A DNA stretch of 16,943 nucleotides from CAZHJA01 sp964532865 (GTDB lineage Bacteria > Patescibacteriota > Microgenomatia > UBA1406 > GWC2-37-13): positions 1 to 16,943 of the forward strand of contig CAZHJA010000019.1 of NCBI GenBank assembly GCA_964532865.1, given 5' to 3'. Shown one piece after another: positions 5,990-12,816 of this stretch (positions within the stretch are counted from its first letter, which is position 1; every line of letters starts with the position of its first letter). The notes beneath the pieces are model-generated. The model was not told the origin of the DNA. It saw only the letters and a program-made list of their open reading frames with translations, and searched no databases. Both the position numbers and the translations under genes were made by a program.

Positions 5990-6832
5990 ATGGTTATACT
6001 AGTCATATTATTAACCTTTATAATCTCATTATATTTTTTAGAAAAATATCTTCAATTGGGAATTACGATATCCATAACGGAGAAAGTATTACGTACATTA
6101 ATAATAGTAAGGAAGAGTTTGAGTAAGAACTTAAATAAAATACGTAATTTAAAATTAATAAATATTTTACAATCAAAATTCACGTTGACATTTAATAAGA
6201 TTAAAGATTATTCTTCTTTAAAAAAAAACTTTAGAAAATATTTAAAAAGACCTCAAAACATTACAGACGAGAAGAAAGACAAAGATATTAATTACGAAAA
6301 AGATGAAAAAACAATAATATTTAACGCTTCAGAAAAAACAAAGTCAGTAAATGTGTTAAATATATTTAATAAAATAAAAATACCGAACGTTAAACTACCA
6401 AAAGTAAATATTCCAATTAAATTTAAGATTCCACTTTCAATTGTGAAAAAATATTTATTAGGAGGGATTATTTTGGGAATTATTATTGCCGTTATAAGAT
6501 TTCCTTTAAAGGCAAATATTATTAATAATAATATATCTTTAAAATTATTTAGAGAGAAAGAAATGAAAAGTCTTACAAAACTTCCCGAACTTGCTCTCTT
6601 AGATGATAATAAATTAAAAGATAAATTAGAAAAGCAGGGTTGGGGAAGTAAATTAATAATAACTCCATTTAAAACAAAAAAAGAATTTGATGAAAGCACC
6701 TTGCTTTATAAAACAGAATATAGGAGACTTGCGGAAAAGTTAGCTGATGATCTTAATATTTCTTTAATTGTAAGTGAAAGTAAGGGAGATGAACAAGATT
6801 ATGATTTGGTGCTTATTGTAAAAGAAAAGTAA
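5990..6832 (+). CDS. Lys-rich membrane protein of unknown function with two TM segments
   Basis: A 280-aa protein, unrecognised as a whole. Residues 2-17 form an N-terminal hydrophobic helix; 20-125 are highly basic and probably cytoplasmic. A Pro-periodic stretch follows (KIKIPNVKLPKVNIPIKFKI, 128-147), with prolines at 132, 137, 142 and 148. A second membrane helix is at about 155-171 (GGIILGIIIAVI) and a soluble domain at 180-280. The C-terminal 45 residues (TEYRRLAEKLADDLNISLIV then YDLVLIVKEK) have the alpha-beta look of a LytR-C-like domain, which is a weak inference. If both hydrophobic segments span the membrane, the two ends lie on the same side. It follows a possible small ORF and a strong promoter, and converges with the GT-C-like gene five bases downstream. 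Confidence 0.7.
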   Translation: MVILVILLTFIISLYFLEKYLQLGITISITEKVLRTLIIVRKSLSKNLNKIRNLKLINILQSKFTLTFNKIKDYSSLKKNFRKYLKRPQNITDEKKDKDINYEKDEKTIIFNASEKTKSVNVLNIFNKIKIPNVKLPKVNIPIKFKIPLSIVKKYLLGGIILGIIIAVIRFPLKANIINNNISLKLFREKEMKSLTKLPELALLDDNKLKDKLEKQGWGSKLIITPFKTKKEFDESTLLYKTEYRRLAEKLADDLNISLIVSESKGDEQDYDLVLIVKEK

Positions 6833-6837
6833 GAAAA

Positions 6838-8532
6838 TTATTTTAGCTTGTATATTGTATATAAGTTACCTTCGTAAACAATAGGAAAGTTGTATTTATA
6901 TGGTTTTTCTACAACATGATACTGTGCATTATATTTATTTGAGATATTAAGAATATCTTCTTCTGACAAGCTATAATATGCCTCTTTTATTATCTTGATA
7001 TTTGAAAAGAAATTTCCTTTAAGTTTCTCTAATGCTCCTGGTGCAACAGATTCAAAGCGGGGTTTCCATGTTGTAATGTATTCTGGAGCAAAAGCAGCGT
7101 CCAGTAGTTCTGATAACAAAGATACAGTTGAGCGCTCTGATATTCCTCGCCACTCTAAATCATGGAATGCCCAAATATGTGGAGGAGTTATAAATACTGC
7201 ATCTTTTGGGGTATTATTACGAGCCCATATCTGAGCGTTATAATTGCCAAGCTTATTTCCAAATATATGTATCTCTGGTTTATAAATTTCTAAATTAATA
7301 AATATTATTGCTGTTGTAATAAGAAGAATAATGATAATAAAAGCTGAGATAATAGCCCTATATATTGTAGAAATGTATTTTCTTAATGTAAATATAATTA
7401 GAGGAATAAATGAAAAAACTGAAAAAATTAATGCAAATAATATTAAATAAAAATTTACTTTTGACAATTTTTTTAATTCATACGAACTTACTAAATAGTG
7501 TATAAAATATAAATAGACAAAGATTAAGACAAATTGGTCAATGCGCATTATTTGCGATTGTATAATTATTGTAAAAGGAAGCCATTGAGAAGTTATTTTT
7601 TGAATTAATATTACAATGAATCCTGCTATAATAAAATTGATTATTGACTGATTATATTTTTTTAAAAGTGGTCTGCGACAGGAGATAATTAAAAGTATGA
7701 TAAGAGAAAATAACCCTGCATTTGATAAAAGCACAAGAGGACTGCCCTCAAAAGAATGAAGAAGATGAAAAAGTATTCCATTTTTTAAAGTTAAATACCA
7801 TTCATATCTAAAAGTAAAATCAATCTGAGAATTTCCAAATTTCCATGCAAGAACTGGTATTGCTCCTATTATAAACACAAATAATCCAAGAAGAATTTTC
7901 TTTAAGCCTATTTTTTTATACTGCAAAATACAATCAAAAAAAATCATAACAAGCGCAAAATTAACAGAAACAACATGAATGTTATACATAAGACCAAGAA
8001 GAAAAAAAGCAGGAACATATTTTCTTCTTAAATAAAGGTTAAAGGCAATTAATATAAATGGCAGTGCAAAAGTACGGTTTAAAAGACTAAACTCAATAAA
8101 TGTTAATCCACTTAAACCTATATGTGGTACTAAAAAAACAATAATTGTTAAAAAGGACATTAGCGGACTTTTAAAAAGAGTTTTGCTTAAATTCCATAAA
8201 GCCCAGAATGTTAAATATGTAGTAAGAATATGAATTATAAATATGCTTATTTCAAGTACGCCAATCTTGTAAAAAGGAATAAAAAAGAACCAGAAGTATG
8301 AATAATGTCTAAAACGAAGATCAAGAAACTTATCATTTGGAAAAAGAGTAGGATCTGCATATTTTTTTAAGAAAGGCAGATGAATTGCCTGATCATATGT
8401 TCCAAAATAATAGCCAAGCAAAAGAATTACGATAATGGTTGAAGATGCAAATAAAAGATGCTGGTAGAGTTTTTTCTTCCAAATACTTTGTGCAATTATT
8501 TCGACTCTTGAAAATAATTGCATTTTTGACAT
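6838..8532 (-). CDS. Polytopic membrane protein, GT-C glycosyltransferase-like
   Basis: A 564-aa protein with about 11-13 hydrophobic helices over residues 25-420 and a soluble C-terminal part. Straight after the first helix comes GTYDQAIHLPFLKKYADPTL (residues 44-63); an acidic residue in this first loop is where GT-C lipid-linked glycosyltransferases bind metal and sugar phosphate. The C-terminal part has WARNNTPKDAVFITPPH..., a pattern common in GT-C-like hypothetical proteins (possibly the DUF6798 group) where NTP and PP motifs recur. The exact substrate is unknown; envelope glycosylation fits the neighbouring flippase. The ATG at 8532 is preceded by an extended -10 (TGTTAATAT on the minus strand, -10 at 8544-8539) six bases upstream, implying a leaderless message and fixing the start over the in-frame ATG three codons later. 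Confidence 0.75.
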   Translation of the reverse strand: MSKMQLFSRVEIIAQSIWKKKLYQHLLFASSTIIVILLLGYYFGTYDQAIHLPFLKKYADPTLFPNDKFLDLRFRHYSYFWFFFIPFYKIGVLEISIFIIHILTTYLTFWALWNLSKTLFKSPLMSFLTIIVFLVPHIGLSGLTFIEFSLLNRTFALPFILIAFNLYLRRKYVPAFFLLGLMYNIHVVSVNFALVMIFFDCILQYKKIGLKKILLGLFVFIIGAIPVLAWKFGNSQIDFTFRYEWYLTLKNGILFHLLHSFEGSPLVLLSNAGLFSLIILLIISCRRPLLKKYNQSIINFIIAGFIVILIQKITSQWLPFTIIIQSQIMRIDQFVLIFVYLYFIHYLVSSYELKKLSKVNFYLILFALIFSVFSFIPLIIFTLRKYISTIYRAIISAFIIIILLITTAIIFINLEIYKPEIHIFGNKLGNYNAQIWARNNTPKDAVFITPPHIWAFHDLEWRGISERSTVSLLSELLDAAFAPEYITTWKPRFESVAPGALEKLKGNFFSNIKIIKEAYYSLSEEDILNISNKYNAQYHVVEKPYKYNFPIVYEGNLYTIYKLK

Positions 8533-8537
8533 TTTTT

Positions 8538-8572
8538 AATATTAACAGATTTAATTTAAAAATGTTAATATT
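8538..8572. promoter_or_regulatory. Inverted repeat carrying two divergent extended -10 promoters
   Basis: AATATTAACA (8538-8547) and TGTTAATATT (8563-8572) are perfect 10-bp reverse complements, 15 bases apart, in the gap between the divergent genes. Each arm contains TGTTAATAT, an extended -10. On the minus strand it places the start at about 8532, the A of that gene's ATG; on the plus strand at about 8578, 16 bases ahead of the ATG at 8594. An alternative plus-strand promoter is TTGACA (8526-8531), 18 bp, TTTAAT (8550-8555). The symmetry may coordinate both genes or may also be an operator. Confidence 0.55.
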
Positions 8573-8593
8573 TATATATATACAAATTAAAAT

Positions 8594-10366
8594 ATGAAAA
8601 AGATATTATTTTCTTTTTTAACCCTTTCTTTATTATTCCTACTTACCCCATTACATGTAAAAGCAGAGTATATTCAATCTTTTGAATCTCAGATAAACAT
8701 TAATAAAGATGGAACAATAGATGTTAATGAAACAATAGTTTATGATTTTGCAGATTTGCAAAAACATGGAATTTATAGAAACATTCCGTATATAAGAGAA
8801 AATAAGGATGGAAAATTTATACTTGAAGTTGGCAATATATCAGTAACAGATAAGCAGGGAAATAAATATAATTATAAAAAAAGCAATGAAAATCAAAACA
8901 TTATATTAAAGATAGGTGATGCCAATAAAACTATTACAGGTGTGCATACATATGTAATATCATATAAAGTAAAAGGCGCATTAACATATTTTTCAGAACA
9001 TGATGAACTTTATTGGAATGTAAATGGAAATGAATGGGATGTTGCAATGGATAATGTTAAGGCTACTGTTATCTTTCCTGAACCTATACTTTCTGAAAAT
9101 CTTAAAGGTGCATGTTACACAGGAGCAAAAAATGAAACAAAATCAGAGTGTACAGTATTAGTAGATAATGGAAAAATTATTTTTGAATCAGATAGTGCTT
9201 TTAGGCCACATGAGGGAATGACTATAGTAACAAGCCTTCCAATAGATATTGTTGCAGTTTTACAGGCTCAAGAACTTCAAAAGTTTACTGATACTTTAGT
9301 GGGCAAAATTGTTATGGCAGGATTATTATTAGCAGCATTATTCTGGTATATAATTTATCCTATAAAAGTTATTGTTAAATGGTATTTATACGGTCGTGAT
9401 CCAAAAGTATCAGGTCCTGTTAGGGCATGGTTTGATCCTCCTAAAACAAAGCGGGGCCGTATTCTTACTCCCGCAGAAACAGGATCTCTTATTGATGAAA
9501 CAGTTAATTTAAGAGATATTTCTGGAATGATAGTTAGTCTTGCCCAAAGAGGGTATTACAAGATTGTTGAAAAAAAGAAAAAAGACTTTTATTTTATTAA
9601 GAAAAAAGGCTTTGAAGGAGATTCTAGTTTACTTCCTTTTGAAAAACAATTTCTAAAAAAAGTATTTGAAAGCGATGAAATTGGACTAAAAGATAAAAAC
9701 CTTTATTCTGCTCTTAAAGATATTTCAGATAAGCTACAAACAAATCTTGACTCTAAGAAAGTATCTACAAGCGGTGAAATTAGATTAAAAGATAAAAAGC
9801 TATATTCTACTATTCAAGATATATCAGATAAACTATATACAAATCTTGTCCTTGAGGATTTTTTCCCAAAAAATCCAAAGTCCATTCGTACATTTTATTC
9901 GGGAGTTGCAATAGCAGCTGCCGTTACATTTAATTTTCACTTAATGATTATAGCCTTAACTTTTGGAAGATTTATGCCAAGAAAAACAGAATTTGGAGCA
10001 AAGGCAACTTCTATAGCTAAATCATTAAAGAATTTTCTTTCAAGCCAGGAAAGACAGCTTGAATTTCAGGCAAAAAATCAAATGATGTTTGAAAAGCTAT
10101 TACCTTATGCAGTAGTATTTGGAGTTGAAAAAATATGGGCAGAGAGATTTAAGGACATTGATATAAAGCCTCCTGATTGGTATGAGGGCAAAGATATGAC
10201 AGCATTTAATAGTGTTATTTTTGCAAGCAGCTTGGGCAGATCTCTTTCAAGCTTTAGATCATCAGCTACTCCAACAACATCCTCAAAAGGCTTTTCAAGC
10301 GGCTTCTCAAGCAGTGGAGGCTTTTCAGGGGGAGGTGGAGGAGGAGGCGGTGGTGGAAGCTGGTAA
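8594..10366 (+). CDS. DUF2207 domain membrane protein with Gly-rich C-terminus
   Basis: A 590-aa DUF2207 family protein. Layout: signal peptide (1-24, cleavage likely after VKA), extracellular DUF2207 domain (about 25-220, with INKDGTIDVNETIVYDF and HGIYRNIPYI), a membrane helix (236-260), a cytoplasmic part that includes LRDISGMIVSLAQRGYYKI (307-325), a second hydrophobic stretch (434-458), then the family's KLLPYAVVFGVEKIWAERF block (501-519) and a tail ending in a run of ten glycines and SW. All are typical of the family, which is widespread and of unknown function, often associated with the cell envelope. Unusually, residues 361-385 are repeated at 394-418 (33-residue period), inserted between the usual cytoplasmic domains. 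The gene is divergent from the GT-C-like gene and shares a symmetric promoter region with it. Confidence 0.92.
   Translation: MKKILFSFLTLSLLFLLTPLHVKAEYIQSFESQININKDGTIDVNETIVYDFADLQKHGIYRNIPYIRENKDGKFILEVGNISVTDKQGNKYNYKKSNENQNIILKIGDANKTITGVHTYVISYKVKGALTYFSEHDELYWNVNGNEWDVAMDNVKATVIFPEPILSENLKGACYTGAKNETKSECTVLVDNGKIIFESDSAFRPHEGMTIVTSLPIDIVAVLQAQELQKFTDTLVGKIVMAGLLLAALFWYIIYPIKVIVKWYLYGRDPKVSGPVRAWFDPPKTKRGRILTPAETGSLIDETVNLRDISGMIVSLAQRGYYKIVEKKKKDFYFIKKKGFEGDSSLLPFEKQFLKKVFESDEIGLKDKNLYSALKDISDKLQTNLDSKKVSTSGEIRLKDKKLYSTIQDISDKLYTNLVLEDFFPKNPKSIRTFYSGVAIAAAVTFNFHLMIIALTFGRFMPRKTEFGAKATSIAKSLKNFLSSQERQLEFQAKNQMMFEKLLPYAVVFGVEKIWAERFKDIDIKPPDWYEGKDMTAFNSVIFASSLGRSLSSFRSSATPTTSSKGFSSGFSSSGGFSGGGGGGGGGGSW
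9674..9848 (+). repeat. In-frame 99-bp-period tandem duplication inside DUF2207
   Basis: Bases 9674-9749 and 9773-9848 align without gaps at roughly 83% identity and are offset by exactly 99 bp (33 codons). The encoded repeats are EIGLKDKNLYSALKDISDKL and EIRLKDKKLYSTIQDISDKL, each followed by a three-residue variant of xTNL. Divergence at many third codon positions with conserved protein sequence suggests an old duplication kept under selection. Confidence 0.85.
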
Positions 10367-10416
10367 TACTTCATTTTACCTTTTAATTAAGAAATGCTAA
10401 AATATATGTATAATAA

Positions 10417-10489
10417 GCATCCATAGCTTAACTGGATAGAGTAGGGGCTTGCGGAGCCTCTGGTCCCTGTTCGAGTCAGGGTGGGTGCG
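10417..10489 (+). tRNA. tRNA-Arg, anticodon GCG
   Basis: A full cloverleaf can be drawn: acceptor GCATCCA/TGGGTGC (one T-G), D arm GCTT...GAGT with two wobble pairs and the GGA motif in the loop, anticodon stem GGGGC/GCCTC (one G-T) with loop TTGCGGA, a 4-base variable loop and T arm CCCTG-TTCGAGT-CAGGG. Anticodon GCG (10451-10453) reads CGC and CGT arginine codons. A20 in the D loop and G73 fit arginine identity. CCA is not encoded (CTT follows). Most bacteria use ACG, modified to inosine, for this box, so GCG is uncommon. Confidence 0.9.
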
Positions 10490-10495
10490 CTTAAA

Positions 10496-10566
10496 AGGGG
10501 CGTAGTTCAACGGCAGAATAGAGGTCTCCAAAACCTTTGATGAGGGTTCAATTCCTTCCGCCCCTG
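10496..10566 (+). tRNA. tRNA-Trp, anticodon CCA
   Basis: Acceptor AGGGGCG/CGCCCCT, D arm GTTC...GAAT, anticodon stem GAGGT/ACCTT with loop CTCCAAA (anticodon CCA at 10528-10530), and T arm GAGGG-TTCAATT-CCTTC. Discriminator G73 is typical of tryptophan. The 3' CCA is not encoded. It lies six bases after tRNA-Arg and the two are surely co-transcribed. A CCA rather than TCA anticodon agrees with UGA being a stop here. Confidence 0.95.
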
Positions 10567-10619
10567 CAAATTCCTGTCACACTCTCCATAAACTCATATT
10601 CCTAATTAATATCAGGACT

Positions 10620-10628
10620 TGATATAAT
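10620..10628 (+). promoter_or_regulatory. Extended -10 promoter, leaderless start at 10635
   Basis: TGATATAAT is a perfect extended -10 (TGn-TATAAT, hexamer at 10623-10628). The normal six-base gap puts the transcription start on the A of the ATG at 10635. The -35 region (TTCCTA at 10599-10604) is poor. Confidence 0.65.
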
Positions 10629-10634
10629 GAATAT

Positions 10635-11027
10635 ATGTTTCATGCTATTATCGATGCAGCTTCACTTAACAACCCTACTATTCTTAATGATTTTCACCAC
10701 CGAAAAGTTACAGTACAATACGAACCCGAGTCATCTACAAATAAATATCACTATATTTTCTTATTACAGATTGATGAGATTGAAATTGAAGATGTTATAA
10801 TAAGGATACAGAATGAGATGATAGAGAGCTGGTACTCATTTTTTTGGAGCGAATCCGCTTTACATATTGTTTTTAATACTAACCGATTTCAAATTGATAT
10901 TCCTGATGGTTGGATGTCTGAAAACTATAAAGCTGCACAAATCTTTGGAAGAACACAGAAAATACCAGAAGTTTATTTAGATTTCAAAACCCATTTTCGG
11001 CCATACGAGGACATGATTAAAAAGTAA
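10635..11027 (+). CDS. Hypothetical protein, 130 aa, leaderless
   Basis: An intact 130-codon gene for an acidic, soluble protein without signal peptide or membrane helix. The look is alternating beta strands (KVTVQYEP, YIFLLQIDEI, LHIVFNTNRFQIDI) with a helix-breaking PDGW segment near residues 94-97 and an aromatic cluster (ESWYSFFW, 64-71), suggesting a small alpha-beta domain. I do not recognise the family. The start is well supported: a perfect extended -10 ends six bases before the ATG, so transcription and translation should begin together. It stands alone, downstream of two tRNAs and upstream of a convergent phosphoribosyltransferase gene. Confidence 0.75.
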   Translation: MFHAIIDAASLNNPTILNDFHHRKVTVQYEPESSTNKYHYIFLLQIDEIEIEDVIIRIQNEMIESWYSFFWSESALHIVFNTNRFQIDIPDGWMSENYKAAQIFGRTQKIPEVYLDFKTHFRPYEDMIKK

Positions 11028-11037
11028 GATAAATAAA

Positions 11038-11060
11038 ACCTAAAGATTTAATCTGTAGGT
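11038..11060. repeat. Imperfect palindrome between convergent genes
   Basis: ACCTA/TAGGT (11038-11042, 11056-11060) and AGATT/AATCT (11044-11048, 11050-11054) stack with one mismatch around a single central base. It lies 11 bases after the stop of the 10635 gene but has no U-tract. The next 90 bases up to 11147 contain only AT-rich sequence with short repeats (AAATTGCT twice). It could be a bidirectional terminator or a protein site. Confidence 0.35.
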
Positions 11061-11147
11061 AAATTGCTTGTAAAGAAATTGCTAAATCTCTTCAAAATCA
11101 AACAAGCAGAAATTTGTTTTACGAACTAAAAAATAAAATTATAAATT

Positions 11148-11720
11148 TTAATTCTCTAAAAAATATTCTAACTGATTCTTATCAAAACCTAGTTTTAAAA
11201 TTGTTTTCCTTATTTCTTTTTCCTTTTTACCTTGTTTCTGAAAAATTTTAATTAAATCATTAACTGACTCTTTAACTTCATAAGGGAAAATAATCCATTT
11301 ATCAGTCTTTACTTGCCAAAAATCAGGCTTTAAGCTGCTCCATGATTTTGTATAAGGAACTAAAGTGGTAATTTTTTTAGGAGAAAAAGTCTTAAGATAA
11401 GAAAGTGCCTTTTTTAACGTTGCTCCATTATCAACAACTTCATCAACTAATAAAACTTCTTCATTTTTAATATCAACTGTTAGCTTTTCTACTATTTTAG
11501 GTTTGCTAGTTTTACCTACACTAACATAAGAAACAATGGTAAAATTGGAAATCGGTAAATTCAAGAAATCAGAAAAAATCCTGGCAACTATTAATCCTCC
11601 CCGGGAAATACAGACGATTCGATCAAACTCCAATTTTCCATCTAAAATCTTTTTTGCCAGTTTAAAACAGGCTTTATGTAAGTCTTTCCAAGTAATAAAA
11701 TAGAATTTAATTTCACTCAT
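11148..11720 (-). CDS. Phosphoribosyltransferase family protein
   Basis: A 190-aa type I phosphoribosyltransferase. These enzymes join a base to PRPP (purine or pyrimidine salvage) or act as regulators. The PRPP-binding loop is intact: VLLVDEVVDNGATLKKAL (89-106), with the two acidic residues and the N-G-A-T-L turn. The preceding strand and loop ICISRGGLIVARIFSDF (36-52) is also typical. The aromatic start FYFITWKDLH resembles xanthine/hypoxanthine-type enzymes, but the base cannot be assigned. The C-terminal 40 residues are a basic helix pair. It is one of the few genes here with a clear Shine-Dalgarno: AGAGGAGT (reverse complement of 11729-11736), 8 bases from the ATG, so this mRNA has a real leader. 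The gene is monocistronic in view and convergent with the 10635 gene. Confidence 0.85.
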   Translation of the reverse strand: MSEIKFYFITWKDLHKACFKLAKKILDGKLEFDRIVCISRGGLIVARIFSDFLNLPISNFTIVSYVSVGKTSKPKIVEKLTVDIKNEEVLLVDEVVDNGATLKKALSYLKTFSPKKITTLVPYTKSWSSLKPDFWQVKTDKWIIFPYEVKESVNDLIKIFQKQGKKEKEIRKTILKLGFDKNQLEYFLEN

Positions 11721-11941
11721 ACGATCTAACTCCTCTTATTCTTCTTCACTTAATAATTTTACATTGTCTTTGAGCACTTTGGGTTTCATGGTTTTGATTT
11801 CTTCATCTTAAAATCTATCAGACATAATTACATTTTACATTATTTAGTCTTGTTTTTTTCTACTTCTATTAGAATTTTAAGATAGTATCAATTATTAAAC
11901 CATAACTGTTTACAGAGTTTTTAAGAACAATTATATATAAT

Positions 11942-11970
11942 TTGACAAATTGTACAAAATATTGTACATT
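11942..11970 (+). promoter_or_regulatory. Toxin-antitoxin promoter with direct-repeat operator
   Basis: TTGACA (11942-11947), 17 bp, TACATT (11965-11970). ATTGTACA occurs twice at 11949-11956 and 11961-11968, exactly 12 bp apart, each holding the palindrome TGTACA. One copy fills the spacer and the other covers the -10, the layout expected for autorepression by a Phd-type antitoxin. The start is predicted at 11977-11978, on the ATG. Confidence 0.7.
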
Positions 11971-11977
11971 ATTTAAT

Positions 11978-12241
11978 ATGAATATTATAGCAGTGTCTGA
12001 TCTAAGGATGAATCTTCCTTCTTTAATAAAGGAAGTTTCTAATAAGTTAAAGAGATTTATTATTACTGTGTCTGGCAAGCCAAAAGCAGTTGTGATAAGT
12101 ATAGACGAATTAGAATCTTTGGAGGAAACAGCAGAAATTCTGTCTATTCCTGGAGCATTAAAAAAGATTAATGAAAGTAAAAAACAAGTTCGTGAAGGGA
12201 AATATATTACTTTAGAGGAACTAGAAAAGAAATATAAATAA
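11978..12241 (+). CDS. Phd/YefM-family antitoxin
   Basis: An 87-aa type II antitoxin. The N-terminal DNA-binding half has the family pattern: NIIAVSDLRMNLPSLIKEVS (residues 2-21), then ITVSGKPKAVVISIDELESL, the strand-turn-strand typical of Phd/YefM. The C-terminal half (about 50-87) is charged and helical (LKKINESKKQVREGKYITLE) and would wrap the toxin. The frame is open upstream to 11942, but that ATG lies within the -35 box; the ATG at 11978 falls on the predicted transcription start and begins exactly at the conserved domain, so it is the real start. The toxin gene follows after 5 bases. Two ATTGTACA repeats in the promoter are the likely operator. Confidence 0.9.
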   Translation: MNIIAVSDLRMNLPSLIKEVSNKLKRFIITVSGKPKAVVISIDELESLEETAEILSIPGALKKINESKKQVREGKYITLEELEKKYK

Positions 12242-12246
12242 AAGTT

Positions 12247-12495
12247 ATGCCAAAGATAGTTTTTTCAGAAAATTCAGAAAGAGAATTTATTAAACTTACA
12301 AAAGATGCAAAAAAGAAAGTAATTAAAAAAGTCAGAATTCTCCAAAAAGAACCTAGAGCTGGAAAGAGTCTTAAAGGAAAAATGAAAGGCTTGTTTTCAT
12401 TTCGCGCTTGGCCTTATAGAATAGTATATGGACTTGATAAACAAAATAATATTACTATACTTCATATTTTTCACCGTCAGCAGGCATATGGATAA
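12247..12495 (+). CDS. RelE/ParE-superfamily toxin
   Basis: An 82-aa basic protein with the RelE/ParE fold pattern: an N-terminal strand (KIVFSENSEREFIKLTKDAK), two helices with KKVIKKVRILQKEP, then GKSLKGKMKGLFSFRAW and the closing strands PYRIVYGL and ILHIFHRQQAYG. The conserved Arg residues in SFRAWPYRIVYG and the terminal HRQQAYG are where RelE-type ribonucleases carry catalytic or binding residues, so it may be a ribosome-dependent mRNA interferase; a ParE-like gyrase poison is the alternative. It lies 5 bases after its antitoxin, sharing the promoter at 11942, and is complete in length. Confidence 0.9.
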   Translation: MPKIVFSENSEREFIKLTKDAKKKVIKKVRILQKEPRAGKSLKGKMKGLFSFRAWPYRIVYGLDKQNNITILHIFHRQQAYG

Positions 12496-12588
12496 AGAAG
12501 AAATATGCTTAATGTAAATTAATATATTTCCCTTATTAATTATTTCTCCAAGCCAAAATACAGACTTATAGTGTAAAATATAGGTGAA

Positions 12589-12813
12589 ATGAGTACAAAA
12601 ACTATTACTCACTTTATTACCATAATTAAAAAATCTAATTTTTTTTCTAAAAAAGAAAGAGATATTTTGATCAGAAGAACAAGAGGACAGACATTAAAAA
12701 AAATTGGAAAGAAATATAAATTAACAGCAGAAAGAATAAGGCAGATTGAAGAAGCTGCCTTAAATAAATTTACTAAAAGGATATTGCAGCTTAATTTATT
12801 TAAAGAAACATAA
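12589..12813 (+). CDS. Orphan sigma-70 region 4 (HTH) protein
   Basis: A 74-aa protein consisting almost only of a sigma-70 region 4 DNA-binding domain. Residues 20-64 follow the sigma pattern: SKKERDILIRRTRGQTLKKI, then TAERIRQIEEAALNKF, with the RIRQIE recognition helix that contacts the -35 element. Regions 1-3, which bind the -10 and the polymerase core, are absent, so it cannot act as a normal sigma factor. It may be a small regulator binding -35-like sites or polymerase. The start overlaps AGGTGA at 12582-12587, too close for a standard Shine-Dalgarno; a TAAAAT box lies nine bases upstream. The GNAT gene begins 4 bases after its stop, with the HAD-like gene behind, suggesting one operon. 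Confidence 0.8.
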   Translation: MSTKTITHFITIIKKSNFFSKKERDILIRRTRGQTLKKIGKKYKLTAERIRQIEEAALNKFTKRILQLNLFKET

Positions 12814-12816
12814 TTT

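Noticed and set aside
10320..10366. Gly-codon run as a microsatellite or phase-variable tract
   Set aside because: The ten glycines use mixed GGA/GGC/GGT codons and such tails are normal for DUF2207 proteins.
10105..10374. Pro-rich minus-strand frame (poly-proline start)
   Set aside because: It is the reverse complement of the Gly-rich DUF2207 tail, a compositional shadow.
11736..11789. 17-codon minus-strand frame (MKPKVLKDNVKLLSEEE) just before the phosphoribosyltransferase SD
   Set aside because: Too short to support; could be a leader peptide or gene scrap, but there is no attenuator-like structure or codon bias to argue for it.
11942..11977. 12-residue N-terminal extension of the Phd-like antitoxin
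   Set aside because: Its ATG overlaps the -35/operator region; the conserved domain begins at the ATG at 11978.
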